The position numbers and the translations under genes are program-made. The notes below the pieces were generated by a model, which saw only the letters and a program-made list of their open reading frames with translations, searched no databases and was not told the DNA's origin. A stretch of 64,000 nt of DNA. Source: Dasyornis broadbenti (lineage: Eukaryota; Chordata; Aves; Passeriformes; Dasyornithidae). Below are positions 56,901 through 64,000 of the stretch, one piece after another; position 1 is the stretch's first letter, and each line of letters begins with the position of its first letter. The stretch is taken from the NCBI GenBank assembly GCA_013397935.1, contig VZRN01006818.1:7507713-7571712 (forward strand). The letters run 5' to 3'.

Positions 56901-59900
56901 GTCTCAGCATGCAATATCGGTTAAAATCTGGAGCCATTACAAATGCTTCCTACAATAAAATGTTGCATAGATTCAGTCTACTGTATTTGAATTATTAAAA
57001 AAAATCTATAGAAATTTTGCTTAAATAGAATGTGTCATGCTCTGTATAAGAAATCAAAGTTTCTGAGACCTATACTGAAAAAAAAATTATTGACTGGACT
57101 ATGAACAGTCCTAGTTCTAGATGGGCTAAAGATAATGAGATTTCAGAATCTTTTCATTTTTAAGTCTGCATAGTTTTACATGCTCAAGGCAGAAATTTTT
57201 CAAAAAGCAACGATTCAGAGTGACAACTTCTTTTTAGGAAGCTTCACTCTGAGCTCTCTGCACTCTCTGGACAATTGTTTCTGCTGGTCCTTGTTTCATA
57301 CTGATGACATAACCTTCTGGCAGATCGGAATGTTTGAGTCAGATGGGGGAAGAGCAGTAATCCAGAGTTTGTTAATTTGTTTGTATCTCATTTATTAACT
57401 TCTTTCCCAATAGGTCTCATTATGGAAAATGGAACTTGTATCTCTTTGTCGAGTTGTCCTTGTATTTATCATGGAACTGCTTTCCCTGTAGGCTCAAAAA
57501 TTGAACAAGAATGTAGCAACTGGTATGTGAAAGCCTGTGTGTTTCATCTCTCTGTGACTACTGTCCACAGTTAGTTTAACATTATAGTCCCACTTACATT
57601 TTAAATAATAGTTTCTGTCTATGTCTTACAGTCTGAGGCCTGTGTATCACTAAAATATGCAGGCTATTCTGCGTTGATTCAAGGCATATTAATTAACTCA
57701 AAGCTACTTATTTTGCTAAAGACCAGAACACTATTTCTGTGTTTTGTGATTTTTCTTTTTAGTATTTGTGTTGGTGGCATTTGGAACTGCACTGATCATG
57801 ATTGTCCAGGTATTTGTATTTCATTACTCTTTTCTTACTTCATAACAAAATTTATAAACTTTTCATAACACAATTTAACCAAATAGGATCCAAGGCTTTT
57901 GGCTGCTAATTTAGGAAAAAAGATTAAGCAGGTGGATATTGACAGTAGCTGTGGGCCAGCTGGAATGTAGCTGTTAATTTCCTGACCGTACTCATCCTGC
58001 CTTTTCCCACTTGCTTCCCTACTTCAGTGTGCTACATCCACCTCTTGTTTTCTATCTCTTGTTTATGCTCAGTGTTATTTGCCATAGACGGTGTATTTTT
58101 ACTGCCTGTGCACTATCTAGGCCAGGTGTAAGGATGTCCTCACTTCTAGGTGCAGCTTTAATGTAAATGGTAAGAAAACCATCATTCTGGTGCTAAGTGT
58201 GCTGGATTTTCTCTCTCATAATAGCAGTTCATGTTTGAATAATGATCCTTATCTTTAAAGATAGCATGTCTGTAGTAAGTTACACAGAGGAACATACAGC
58301 AGCCAGGTAGTGAAACTGCCTTGACAGTTCTGTGCCTTAGACAAGTTTATGTTATGAAGCTTGTGAAAGAGATTTTTTTTTTACAAATTAAGGAGCCCTC
58401 TTTGAATGAGGTAATAAGGCTTAACAGTTGCTAAGCAAGGCTTGACAATGCGGATCTGTAATGTAAACAATTGACGTTGAGAACCGCTCTACATGTCTTG
58501 TGTGTGTTGTGTGTGCACGTGGGGGGGTTAATTACAACTACTCTGGACCTGTCCTAGGGACGGAGCTGTTCTTAGCAGTGGGAGAAAGTTAGATGTGCTC
58601 CCACAGGGAACCTCCTGCTGCCGAAATGAATCTAGTTCATGTACTCTGATCTACCCCATGGTGTGAATGAAAGTGCAGTAAGTGGGGATGAGCTGGAGAC
58701 CTGCTTCAGCAGTGCATTCCTGATTTGAACTGGAAAAAAACCCCTAAAAAGATGTGCCCTGATGACAGACACTGACACCTGCATCCTCTTCATACCTGTG
58801 GTAACAAGCAGTGCCATAGTACCTAGAAGGATGGAGGAAGAGGATTGTCCTCTTTCACTCTGAGTCATGGAAAGAAAAAAAGATGAGAAGATTCTAGGAT
58901 ACTTCTGAATTGTAATAAAGAGAAGGGTCTTTTGTGTTTTAGTCATAGTTAGAACCAAAATATGCTGCACATGGATGTGTTCCTTATGAGATGGTATCTC
59001 TCGGAAATAGGTGTCTCTAGCATAATTTGTTTATAAATGCCATTATAGCTACATAGATTAAAGTTTGCCTGGATTATATACTTAGAAATCAGCAGAAGGT
59101 TTCTTTTTTTCTCTCTTACATAATTTGCAGAGTAATGATACATTCTTTTGCAAGTGAACGTTCTTTATCCTTTTCCTCTCAAGCTGAGTGCTCCATCACA
59201 GGCAGCTCTCATTTCACAACATTTGATGGACGTCATTTTACCTTTCTTGGGATTTGCCAGTACATTTTGGTAAAAGGCTCTGGAAAAAACAAATTCACAA
59301 TCACTTTACAAAAAGCACCTTGTGGACAGGTAAGCCACATTTTTTTTAAATGTTGAAACAAACAGGTCCACCTATGTTTCAGGCAATCTTCTATAAGTTC
59401 TACTGTAAACTACTTGGTTATGTTGAATAGAAAACATAAACTGAAACCATCTTACAGCTTTTTTTTTTTTTTTTGTAATTGTGTTGCTACAGGTTGTATT
59501 GCTCTTTGTAAAATCTATTGCAACCTTAGAGGAATCAAGTCTAAAGTTACTCATTTATGCACATTAAATTGTATAAACACCTTTAATTATGGTACCAGCA
59601 TATGTCAGGCTTTGGAAAAGCTACTGTTGGCAGCACTGTAGGTTTAATAGATCACTATTTAGGCAAAACTTTTTTTTTTGGTACCTTTAAATTTTTATTT
59701 GATGTATTACAACATATTTAATTTGTTGGAGCAATGCCTTTTAGCAAACTATCTAAGAGACTAGTCACCACACATATTTGTTTGGAAATATTTTGTCAGG
59801 CATTCAACAACAGGCTCTCTAAAATGTGCTTACCTGTGAGAGTCGATTTAATGATGCTGTAAGTCCGGCTTTCAGGAGAGGGGGCTTTGAGACTGTGACT

Positions 59901-62900
59901 CACAGCTGTCCATGTGCTGAGGACAGGGATGTCTGAACTCCTCAGCAGGGAGAGATGCCCTACTGTGGGACTGTCTCTCACTCCTCTGTTCAAAACCTTG
60001 ACTATAAGCTGGTGACACTCTGCCTTTTCTGTAAGCATCTCCTGCTCCTGCATAGGTGTTGAGACAACTGTTTCTGCATTTCGGGTGGCCTCATGCATGA
60101 AATGGTTGGTTAGGTAGCCACTGAGAAACAAGAATGCCATGGTAATAACCCTTTGTACAACTCTAGGCACCTTGAAGAGTTTCTGGATGAAAACAGAATG
60201 GTCCCTGGGGAGCATAAGGAGCTTGGTTTCAGCTAATTATGTGTCGACTTTTGTCCTGTATTTAGGTTCATAAATTCTGCCTGCATTGCACACTAAAATG
60301 ATGTGTGTGAGATAGTTTATAAGTTACCATTTCTCAATAGTCAGATATTTATAAATTATTGTAATATAATTCTGGAGAATTGATATCCTTTTTGTCTGTA
60401 ATCAGAGAGCATCATGACATTTCAAGACGAGAAACACCTTCCTGTGTGCCAAAGTTTCTTTTTCCTGCATTGCTGCTCTGGCTGCAGTAGCTTGATTTAG
60501 ACAGGGTCAGACTCTTGCTCTACCTCTGGTTAACCCATCAATGAGCAGTATCCAGGGTGGCTATGCAAGCATGGAATTTTGAACCCAGTATCAGTGCCTA
60601 GGGACCTCTGTCCACTTACTGTAAGACTGCCATAATAGCTAAAATGCATCTTCCTAGCATATGGAGATTATGCATAAGCAATGTTTTATTGTGTTGGACA
60701 TACAATTTTGAGTGCTTTATTTAATGCTTTGAGCAATAGTTTACAACTGATTTACCTGATGACAGTTCCAATATTTCCTTTCTTTATGCTTGTTTTTCTC
60801 CCGTTTGTTTGGTTCTGTTTTCCATTAATGTCGATGCCCATTTCTGATGGTGAAACTTGTTTCTGCTTAGAACTTTGACCATGCCTGCATTGAGTCTATA
60901 ACACTAGTTCTTGAAGATGATGTGAGGAAACAAATAACTCTCACCAGATATGGTCAAATCCAAACTGTGCCTAACCAAGTTTTTAACCTCAATGGTAAGA
61001 AGTTCATGGAGAAGAATTTTACCAGTGTTCACATTCTATCTCTTATATGTTCCAAAACTTTATAATAATAATATCTCTCTATGAACAGGGAATTTCTTTA
61101 AACATAATTTATAAAAGTGTACAATCACTTGCTTCTTAGAACTTTAATAATAATTATAGAAATTTACTTGTATTGTCTGTGAAACAGTTCTTCATTATGC
61201 CCTCATTTATTTGCATTTCTTATCTTACAGAGAACCTAGAAATTCCACTCATTTTGTTTGTATTTAGGGGGAAGGAGGTAAGAAAAAGAAAGGAGGTGAA
61301 GAGACCTTGACGATAAGGTCTAACTCATTTATAGCATTTTAGACTAAATAGAATGGAATATAATCCATGTGCTCCAAGGGATCTACATTGATTTCACTGC
61401 TGACTTACGTTGTGATTTCAGACAGGTTACGTCACATTTTTGGAAAGGATAGTAAAATAAACCAGCCTTAAAAGCATGTTATAAAATTAAGCACTGAAGG
61501 TAGAAATGATATTGCTAAATTTTATAACTTACAATGAACTGTTACTGGATTTTTAGTCTCTTTCTAAAAGAGTAAAGAGAGAGTAAAGTTCGTTCCAGCA
61601 TTCAGCAAAACAGAGTTTAGGGAGTTGTGTACTGGTGGTTGCAGCTATGTCTTTTCTTCATTGAATCTGTCCAGTCACAGCTTTGCTTTTGGCATTCACA
61701 GCTTTCTACGACAATGAGCTTCATAGCTTGGTTATGCTTTATGTTGACAATTCTGCTTCAGAATTTGTTTGGTAACTTCATTTTATTTTTTTTTAATCAG
61801 TCCCCATTCACTTTCTTGTCTCTTTCCACAGTCTCCAACAAATACAATCTATGCAAAATATTTTGGTTTCACATTCTTGATAATTGTGTTTGTCTAGTAA
61901 GTCTGATCACCTAAGGACATCTTTAAGGATTTTATCTTCCTCTCTCGGTTTATGCACCCGAGTCTGTGTGTGTGCCTGTGTAAAGGCTGCTTGTGAAGGT
62001 GGATCTACTTTAAGCCTGCAGCTGCAAGTAGACCAACAATGTAATAGCAAATGAATGCTGTGACTGTGAAATCTCCATTTCCTCACATAATGGATTTGCT
62101 GGGCAGGAAAGCTGGGAATTTGATAGGGGCTCAATTCACATACAGTCCAAGGAAGGACATATAGTGATGTCATATCAATAGTGATAGGAGAGAACTTTCT
62201 ATCTAAAGATTCAACACGCTTTACAGACATCTGTTAATTAGTCGTATAATATCACCGGAGACTGTGAACCAAGGGGTTTCTTGTCTTATATTCTCATTGC
62301 CAGAGGCTTTCAGTAGCATTGTTTTCTTCTAAAATAAAAAAAACAAAGACAGCAAAGACAGATGCAAGTATGGTTTCTAGAAAACTCACAGGTACAGAAA
62401 GGTGGTAGATTTTTCTACTATTGACAGTAGCTGGAATTTCTGATTTGTGTTGTTACTGGAAATTAGCTCAGATGGAGAATAGGTGAGGATATTTGGCTGA
62501 TGATGAGGTTGTACATAGTTTCTCATTTTATTTCTGAGTTTTCAAAATATTTTTTGTTTAATGGGTAAACCAGCACAACCTGGAAGTTGGGTTTCAGTGA
62601 CTTTGTTTTTCTTCTTCTTTTGCTATGTTCAGGGGCTATTGAATTTCAGAATATATCTTCTTTCTTTGTTCAACTGAAAACTACATTTGGTTTGAAGATA
62701 CTGTTTGCTAAAGATGGAGAGAGGATCTATGTTCAAGTTGATGTCAGATGGAAGAGAAGAACATTAGGACTATGTGGAACGTACAACGGAAATTTAAGAG
62801 ATGATTTTCTGTAAGTTCCATTTTGTACCTTTATATTGTGTTTAATAACCAGTGCAAAGTTTTGTTGAACGTAATCATCTGATCATTTCATTTCATTAAC

Positions 62901-64000
62901 ATGCTCAAACTTTATTAAACTAACCAATATCAAATGTCTTAATTAAAATGGTAGTCACCTTTAAAAGTATGAAAGTCATAAATTTAGGCATTCTAAGATG
63001 CTTTGCTAAGTAATTATAGAAAGCTACCATATTATTTGTAGAAGTTATTAGATGATAGTATCACTTTAATGCACTTTTTGCTTTCTTATTGCTCCCTTGT
63101 CTTCCAAGCAAATACATGAGCACTGACAAAAAGAGTGGATGATAATATTTGTATCATCCTCACAAGGCTGACACTTAACTACTGCTTGATTTTCCTCCTC
63201 ACATCAAGTTTTAATGCAAAAAAATGTAATTCTGAACCACAGAAATATTTTCATTAGAAAGGCACACTTTACTTACTTTTTAACCTTCTTCCTCCTAAGT
63301 TCCTCAAGCTATAATGTCAGAAAACTTGTCTAGCAATATCAAATGCTTCTGAAATACTTGGTGCAAGCCAGCATCAAAATGCAAACAGCTCTGCTCTAGA
63401 AGTCCAAAATTGGCTAACAGGTCAAATTTTGACATTTCACTCAATTTTTGTACTGGTATAAAGGCCAAATCTCCTCTCATTGATACCTCCTCCAACTGGT
63501 ATCAGAGCACTTGAATTAAGCATAAGTAAAGGCAGACTTTGAGTGTAGGAACATTTTCCCATAAGTAAAATATTGAGGAAAAGGTTTCACATGCCCTCTC
63601 TTATACCACACAGATGGAAAGTCTTTTGGCATGTTGACTGTTCAATATGACATTGCATCTAAGCCTTTTTAATTAACTTGCACCCTCACCCCTGTAGTCC
63701 CTAAGGTCAGCAGGATGCATGCAGTGTTGATCTTTTCCTTTTCAGATCTCCAGCAGGGATGATAGAAGGAACCCCGCAACTTCATGCCAATGCATGGAAG
63801 GTTTCCTCAGCTTGCTCCATGCCTATCAATATTCCTGTGGTTGATCCCTGCAATGTTAATCAGCAAAATGGTATGCTTTCACATGGGAGTCTGGGATTAG
63901 CTGTATCTTATTACTAAGGGACAGTTTTTGTTTTCTCTGTGAAGAAGTTGCACATACATATATAGCTTCAGGTTTAGATGTGCCTTTTTTTTTTTTTTTT
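38840..64000 (+). CDS. OTOGL: Otogelin-like protein, 5' part (18 coding exons, continues past window)
   Basis: Eighteen exons with GT..AG borders and matching phases join into 669 uninterrupted codons. Order of parts: signal peptide (1 to about 28); basic RQRR site (47-50); EGF-like module (78-106); VWD1 (about 120-290) with CGLCG at 251-255; C8 (about 319-384); TIL (388-441); VWC-like segment (443-477); VWD2 (from 481) with LGLCG at 613-617. Potential N-glycosylation at N44, N141, N432, N471 and N575. Such proteins are secreted and cross-link into the tectorial and otoconial/cupular membranes of the inner ear. Wording such as SISLFFSNQEEI, MIEGTPQLHANAW and VVDPCN fits OTOGL better than its paralogue OTOG, from memory. 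The full protein should be over 2,000 residues; later VWD repeats and the cystine knot lie beyond the window. No frameshift or stop is present, so the gene looks functional. Confidence 0.87.
39883..39922 (+). CDS. OTOGL: OTOGL coding exon 2
   Basis: A 40-base exon between acceptor AATCTACAG and donor TGAG|GTAAGT, phase 1 in and phase 2 out. It codes GSCCKLSLLRRTL, including two adjacent cysteines just after the signal peptide. Its size makes it invisible to frame-length searches; phase agreement with both neighbours supports it. Confidence 0.8.
40398..40456. repeat. Possible ancient amniote repeat remnant
   Basis: The phrase 'cctgatcccattgaattaa' followed by 'atgggatctatgcc' and 'atcaatttcaatggaagc' has the alternating CATTGA.../TCAATGG pattern seen in old interspersed repeats of reptiles and birds. 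It lies in intron 2. No family name is assigned. Confidence 0.35.
40850..40877. repeat. Poly(A) tract in OTOGL intron 2
   Basis: An A-rich run of about 27 bases with one G. It could be the tail of a retrotransposed fragment but nothing upstream is recognisable. Confidence 0.6.
41021..41069 (+). CDS. OTOGL: OTOGL coding exon 3 (furin-like site)
   Basis: Acceptor TTTCCTCCAG and donor CGAG|GTAGGT, phase 2 in and phase 0 out. It codes NEFNATRQRRDLVTAE after the shared Arg. R47-Q-R-R50 fits a furin-type R-X-K/R-R cleavage site, and N44-A-T is a potential glycosylation site. A short prosegment between the signal peptide and this site is inferred. Confidence 0.85.
41070..43181. other. OTOGL intron 3
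   Basis: 2.1 kb, locally GC-richer (41.1-42.0 kb) than the surrounding introns. It contains a 7-base-arm inverted repeat, GAGGCGG/CCGCCTC, at 41,622-41,637. Open frames in this patch on both strands appear to reflect GC content. Confidence 0.5.
43182..43239 (+). CDS. OTOGL: OTOGL coding exon 4
   Basis: Acceptor TTCTCTGACAG, donor GGAG|GTCAGT, phase 0 in and phase 1 out. It codes VQAASRLHHHGALVRNPPG, a linker between the basic site and the EGF-like module with no domain of its own. The donor is weaker than the others but the phase fits both neighbours. Confidence 0.8.
43467..43515. repeat. CT-rich tract with one undetermined base
   Basis: A T/CT-rich run in intron 4 with a single N at 43,511, probably a sequencing uncertainty in low-complexity sequence. 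Confidence 0.7.
44983..45081 (+). CDS. OTOGL: OTOGL coding exon 5 (EGF-like module)
   Basis: Phase 1 in and out, 99 bases, the classical symmetric phase of EGF-like modules. The residues carry six cysteines (78, 82, 88, 94, 96, 106) in the spacing C-x3-C-x5-C-x5-C-x-C-x9-C. Acceptor GCTTACAG, donor ATTG|GTAAGT. Confidence 0.93.
45734..45888 (+). CDS. OTOGL: OTOGL coding exon 6 (VWD1, first part)
   Basis: Acceptor TTCTCTCCAG, donor TTGG|GTAAGT, phase 0 out. It contains ICKSWGQYNFETFDGIYYYF, the opening of a von Willebrand factor D domain (the 'TFDG' motif), then a glycosylation site at N141-C-S and KDCSTLEPQYTVW. Confidence 0.95.
45889..48541. other. OTOGL intron 6
   Basis: 2.65 kb. It starts with a short GTAA/AAGT repeat (45,919-45,957). 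Nothing else recognised. Confidence 0.5.
45919..45957. repeat. (AAGT)n-like tetranucleotide repeat
   Basis: Imperfect GTAA units repeat over about 38 bases, close to the exon 6 donor, whose own GTAAGT resembles the repeat unit. Confidence 0.6.
48542..48663 (+). CDS. OTOGL: OTOGL coding exon 7 (VWD1, middle)
   Basis: Acceptor CCCTCAAAG, donor TCAG|GTAAGT, phase 0 in and phase 2 out. It codes VHNSPHCYGSVYTCHRSISL and FFSNQEEIMISGHEVRKNGI, which agrees strongly with otogelin-family VWD1. Confidence 0.94.
48978..48998. repeat. Perfect 9-bp stem-loop
   Basis: TTTTGCCCC and GGGGCAAAA are exact complements around a TTT loop in OTOGL intron 7. It is GC-containing and therefore fairly stable for its size; no function is assigned. 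Confidence 0.65.
49725..49930 (+). CDS. OTOGL: OTOGL coding exon 8 (VWD1, CGLCG region)
   Basis: 206 bases, acceptor ATTTTTCCAG, donor AATA|GTAAGT, phase 2 in and phase 1 out. It codes ERLADYILVKTTFGFSLAWD and the CGLCGNFNGN stretch with the D-domain CxxC (C251, C254), followed by the NKYDD acidic segment that in D domains lies near the Ca2+ site. Confidence 0.96.
49931..52650. other. OTOGL intron 8
   Basis: 2.7 kb of AT-rich intron with several A/T homopolymers (for example near 52,484). No nested gene or recognisable repeat. Confidence 0.5.
52651..52781 (+). CDS. OTOGL: OTOGL coding exon 9 (end of VWD1)
   Basis: 131 bases ending in phase 0 at TGAG|GTAAAT. It codes EYTEDIAEFANSWAVQ, the usual D-domain end ('F.NSW'), and the linker to C8. 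The acceptor is a tandem CAGTAG: the upstream site gives Ile-Gly, the downstream one (start 52,654) a single Ser. Confidence 0.93.
53419..53525 (+). CDS. OTOGL: OTOGL coding exon 10 (C8, first part)
   Basis: Acceptor AATGCACAG, donor GCAG|GTAAGT, phase 0 in and phase 2 out. It codes DIFFKCQIFLQFPFLSCHES and IDPYSYISSCMNDLC, the first cysteines of a C8 domain. Confidence 0.93.
53526..55776. other. OTOGL intron 10
   Basis: 2.25 kb; a poly(T) run at 55,518-55,533. Nothing else recognised on either strand. Confidence 0.5.
55777..55883 (+). CDS. OTOGL: OTOGL coding exon 11 (C8, second part)
   Basis: Acceptor ATCATTTCAG, donor TGTA|GTAAGA, phase 2 in and phase 1 out. It codes TYCRAVTEYARACSHAGSPV and the C8 end RDWRDDFPAC. 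The exon is noticeably CpG-richer than its neighbours. Confidence 0.95.
56582..56707 (+). CDS. OTOGL: OTOGL coding exon 12 (TIL, first part)
   Basis: 126 bases, phase 1 in and out. Acceptor is a T tract ending TTTAG; donor GATG|GTAAAT. It codes DCISCCPPTCTFEKDCLGSN and LHCLDGCYCPD, a trypsin-inhibitor-like cysteine-rich module. Confidence 0.95.
57414..57522 (+). CDS. OTOGL: OTOGL coding exon 13 (TIL end and VWC-like start)
   Basis: Acceptor TTCCCAATAG, donor ACTG|GTATGT, phase 1 in and phase 2 out. It codes NGTCISLSSCPC (glycosylation site N432-G-T; end of TIL) and then YHGTAFPVGSKIEQEC. Confidence 0.94.
57763..57809 (+). CDS. OTOGL: OTOGL coding exon 14
   Basis: A 47-base exon, acceptor TTCTTTTTAG, donor CCAG|GTATTT, phase 2 in and phase 1 out. 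It codes CICVGGIWNCTDHDCP, the CxC...W.C...C pattern that ends the VWC-like segment before each D domain. Glycosylation site N471-C-T. Confidence 0.92.
57810..59183. other. OTOGL intron 14
   Basis: 1.4 kb without recognisable repeats or exons; a short GT-rich stretch near 58,500-58,527. Confidence 0.5.
59184..59329 (+). CDS. OTOGL: OTOGL coding exon 15 (VWD2, first part)
   Basis: Acceptor TTCCTCTCAAG, donor ACAG|GTAAGC, phase 1 in and phase 0 out. It codes ECSITGSSHFTTFDGRHFTF, the start of a second VWD, then ICQYILVKGSGKNKFTITLQ and KAPCGQ. Confidence 0.95.
59330..60870. other. OTOGL intron 15
   Basis: 1.5 kb. It holds a poly(T) run (59,459-59,474) and, on the - strand, an unusually long open frame (59,796-60,215) described under findings. 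No known element is recognised. Confidence 0.5.
60871..60994 (+). CDS. OTOGL: OTOGL coding exon 16 (VWD2, middle)
   Basis: Acceptor TTCTGCTTAG, donor AATG|GTAAGA, phase 0 in and phase 1 out. It codes NFDHACIESITLVLEDDVRK and QITLTRYGQIQTVPNQVFNL, beta-strand-rich D-domain sequence. Confidence 0.93.
62633..62810 (+). CDS. OTOGL: OTOGL coding exon 17 (VWD2, LGLCG region)
   Basis: 178 bases, acceptor TATGTTCAG, donor TTCT|GTAAGT, phase 1 in and phase 2 out. It codes LKTTFGLKILFAKDGERIYV and TLGLCGTYNGNLRDDF. The first Cys of the usual CGLCG is Leu here (position 613). Confidence 0.95.
62811..63745. other. OTOGL intron 17
   Basis: 0.9 kb of AT-rich intron; nothing recognised. Confidence 0.5.
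63746..63870 (+). CDS. OTOGL: OTOGL coding exon 18 (end of VWD2)
   Basis: Acceptor CCTTTTCAG, donor AATG|GTATGC, phase 2 in and phase 1 out. It codes SPAGMIEGTPQLHANAWKVS and the linker VVDPCNVNQQN leading to the next C8 domain, which lies outside the window. The intron that follows runs to the window end in a poly(T) tract. Confidence 0.94.

Noticed and set aside
38840..63870. OTOG (otogelin) instead of OTOGL
   Set aside because: The domain order is shared, but the wording of VWD1, the C8 region and the VWD2 end is closer to OTOGL as I remember it. A BLASTP of the joined exons against both paralogues would decide.

Overview
This window is nuclear DNA from a bird. The evidence is three CR1 LINE 3' fragments of avian type, an avian ERVL-type LTR, short vertebrate exons in long AT-rich introns with canonical GT..AG junctions, and a compact CpG-island housekeeping gene. 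Two genes can be reconstructed exon by exon, both on the + strand.

Region 1, about 1-29,700: AT-rich intergenic sequence. I could not support any protein-coding exon here; the open frames are short and look like chance. It holds three CR1 remnants (6.5, 21.1 and 23.1 kb), one doubtful older LINE fragment (10.6 kb), simple repeats, a 14-N assembly gap in poly(A) (20,569-20,582), and a striking fold-back plus perfect palindrome at 25.07-25.17 kb.

Region 2, about 29,700-33,690: complete RPS16 (ribosomal protein uS9). It has a CpG-island promoter with an ETS-type site, a probable non-coding first exon with a TOP-like start, five coding exons giving exactly 146 residues plus a stop, and a poly(A) signal 26 bases after the stop. 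An ERVL-type LTR lies in the intron between coding exons 3 and 4.

Region 3, 33,690-38,839: about 5 kb of intergenic DNA with no supported gene.

Region 4, 38,840 to the window end: the 5' part of an otogelin-family gene, most likely OTOGL (otogelin-like, an inner-ear acellular-membrane glycoprotein). I traced 18 coding exons whose phases join without a break for 669 codons: signal peptide, basic furin-like site, six-cysteine EGF-like module, VWD1, C8, TIL, a VWC-like segment and VWD2. The gene continues past base 64,000. Most of these exons are too short to be found by open-reading-frame length; they were identified from splice junctions and phase.

The two genes have no shared function: one is a ubiquitous ribosomal gene, the other a tissue-restricted extracellular matrix gene. 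Their adjacency is the main genomic oddity. I found no CRISPR array, operon, tRNA, rRNA or integrated prokaryotic system, and nothing I would call a new biological system. The best candidates for novelty are the 25.1 kb hairpin, the RPS16-OTOGL linkage, and a 139-codon antisense frame in an OTOGL intron.
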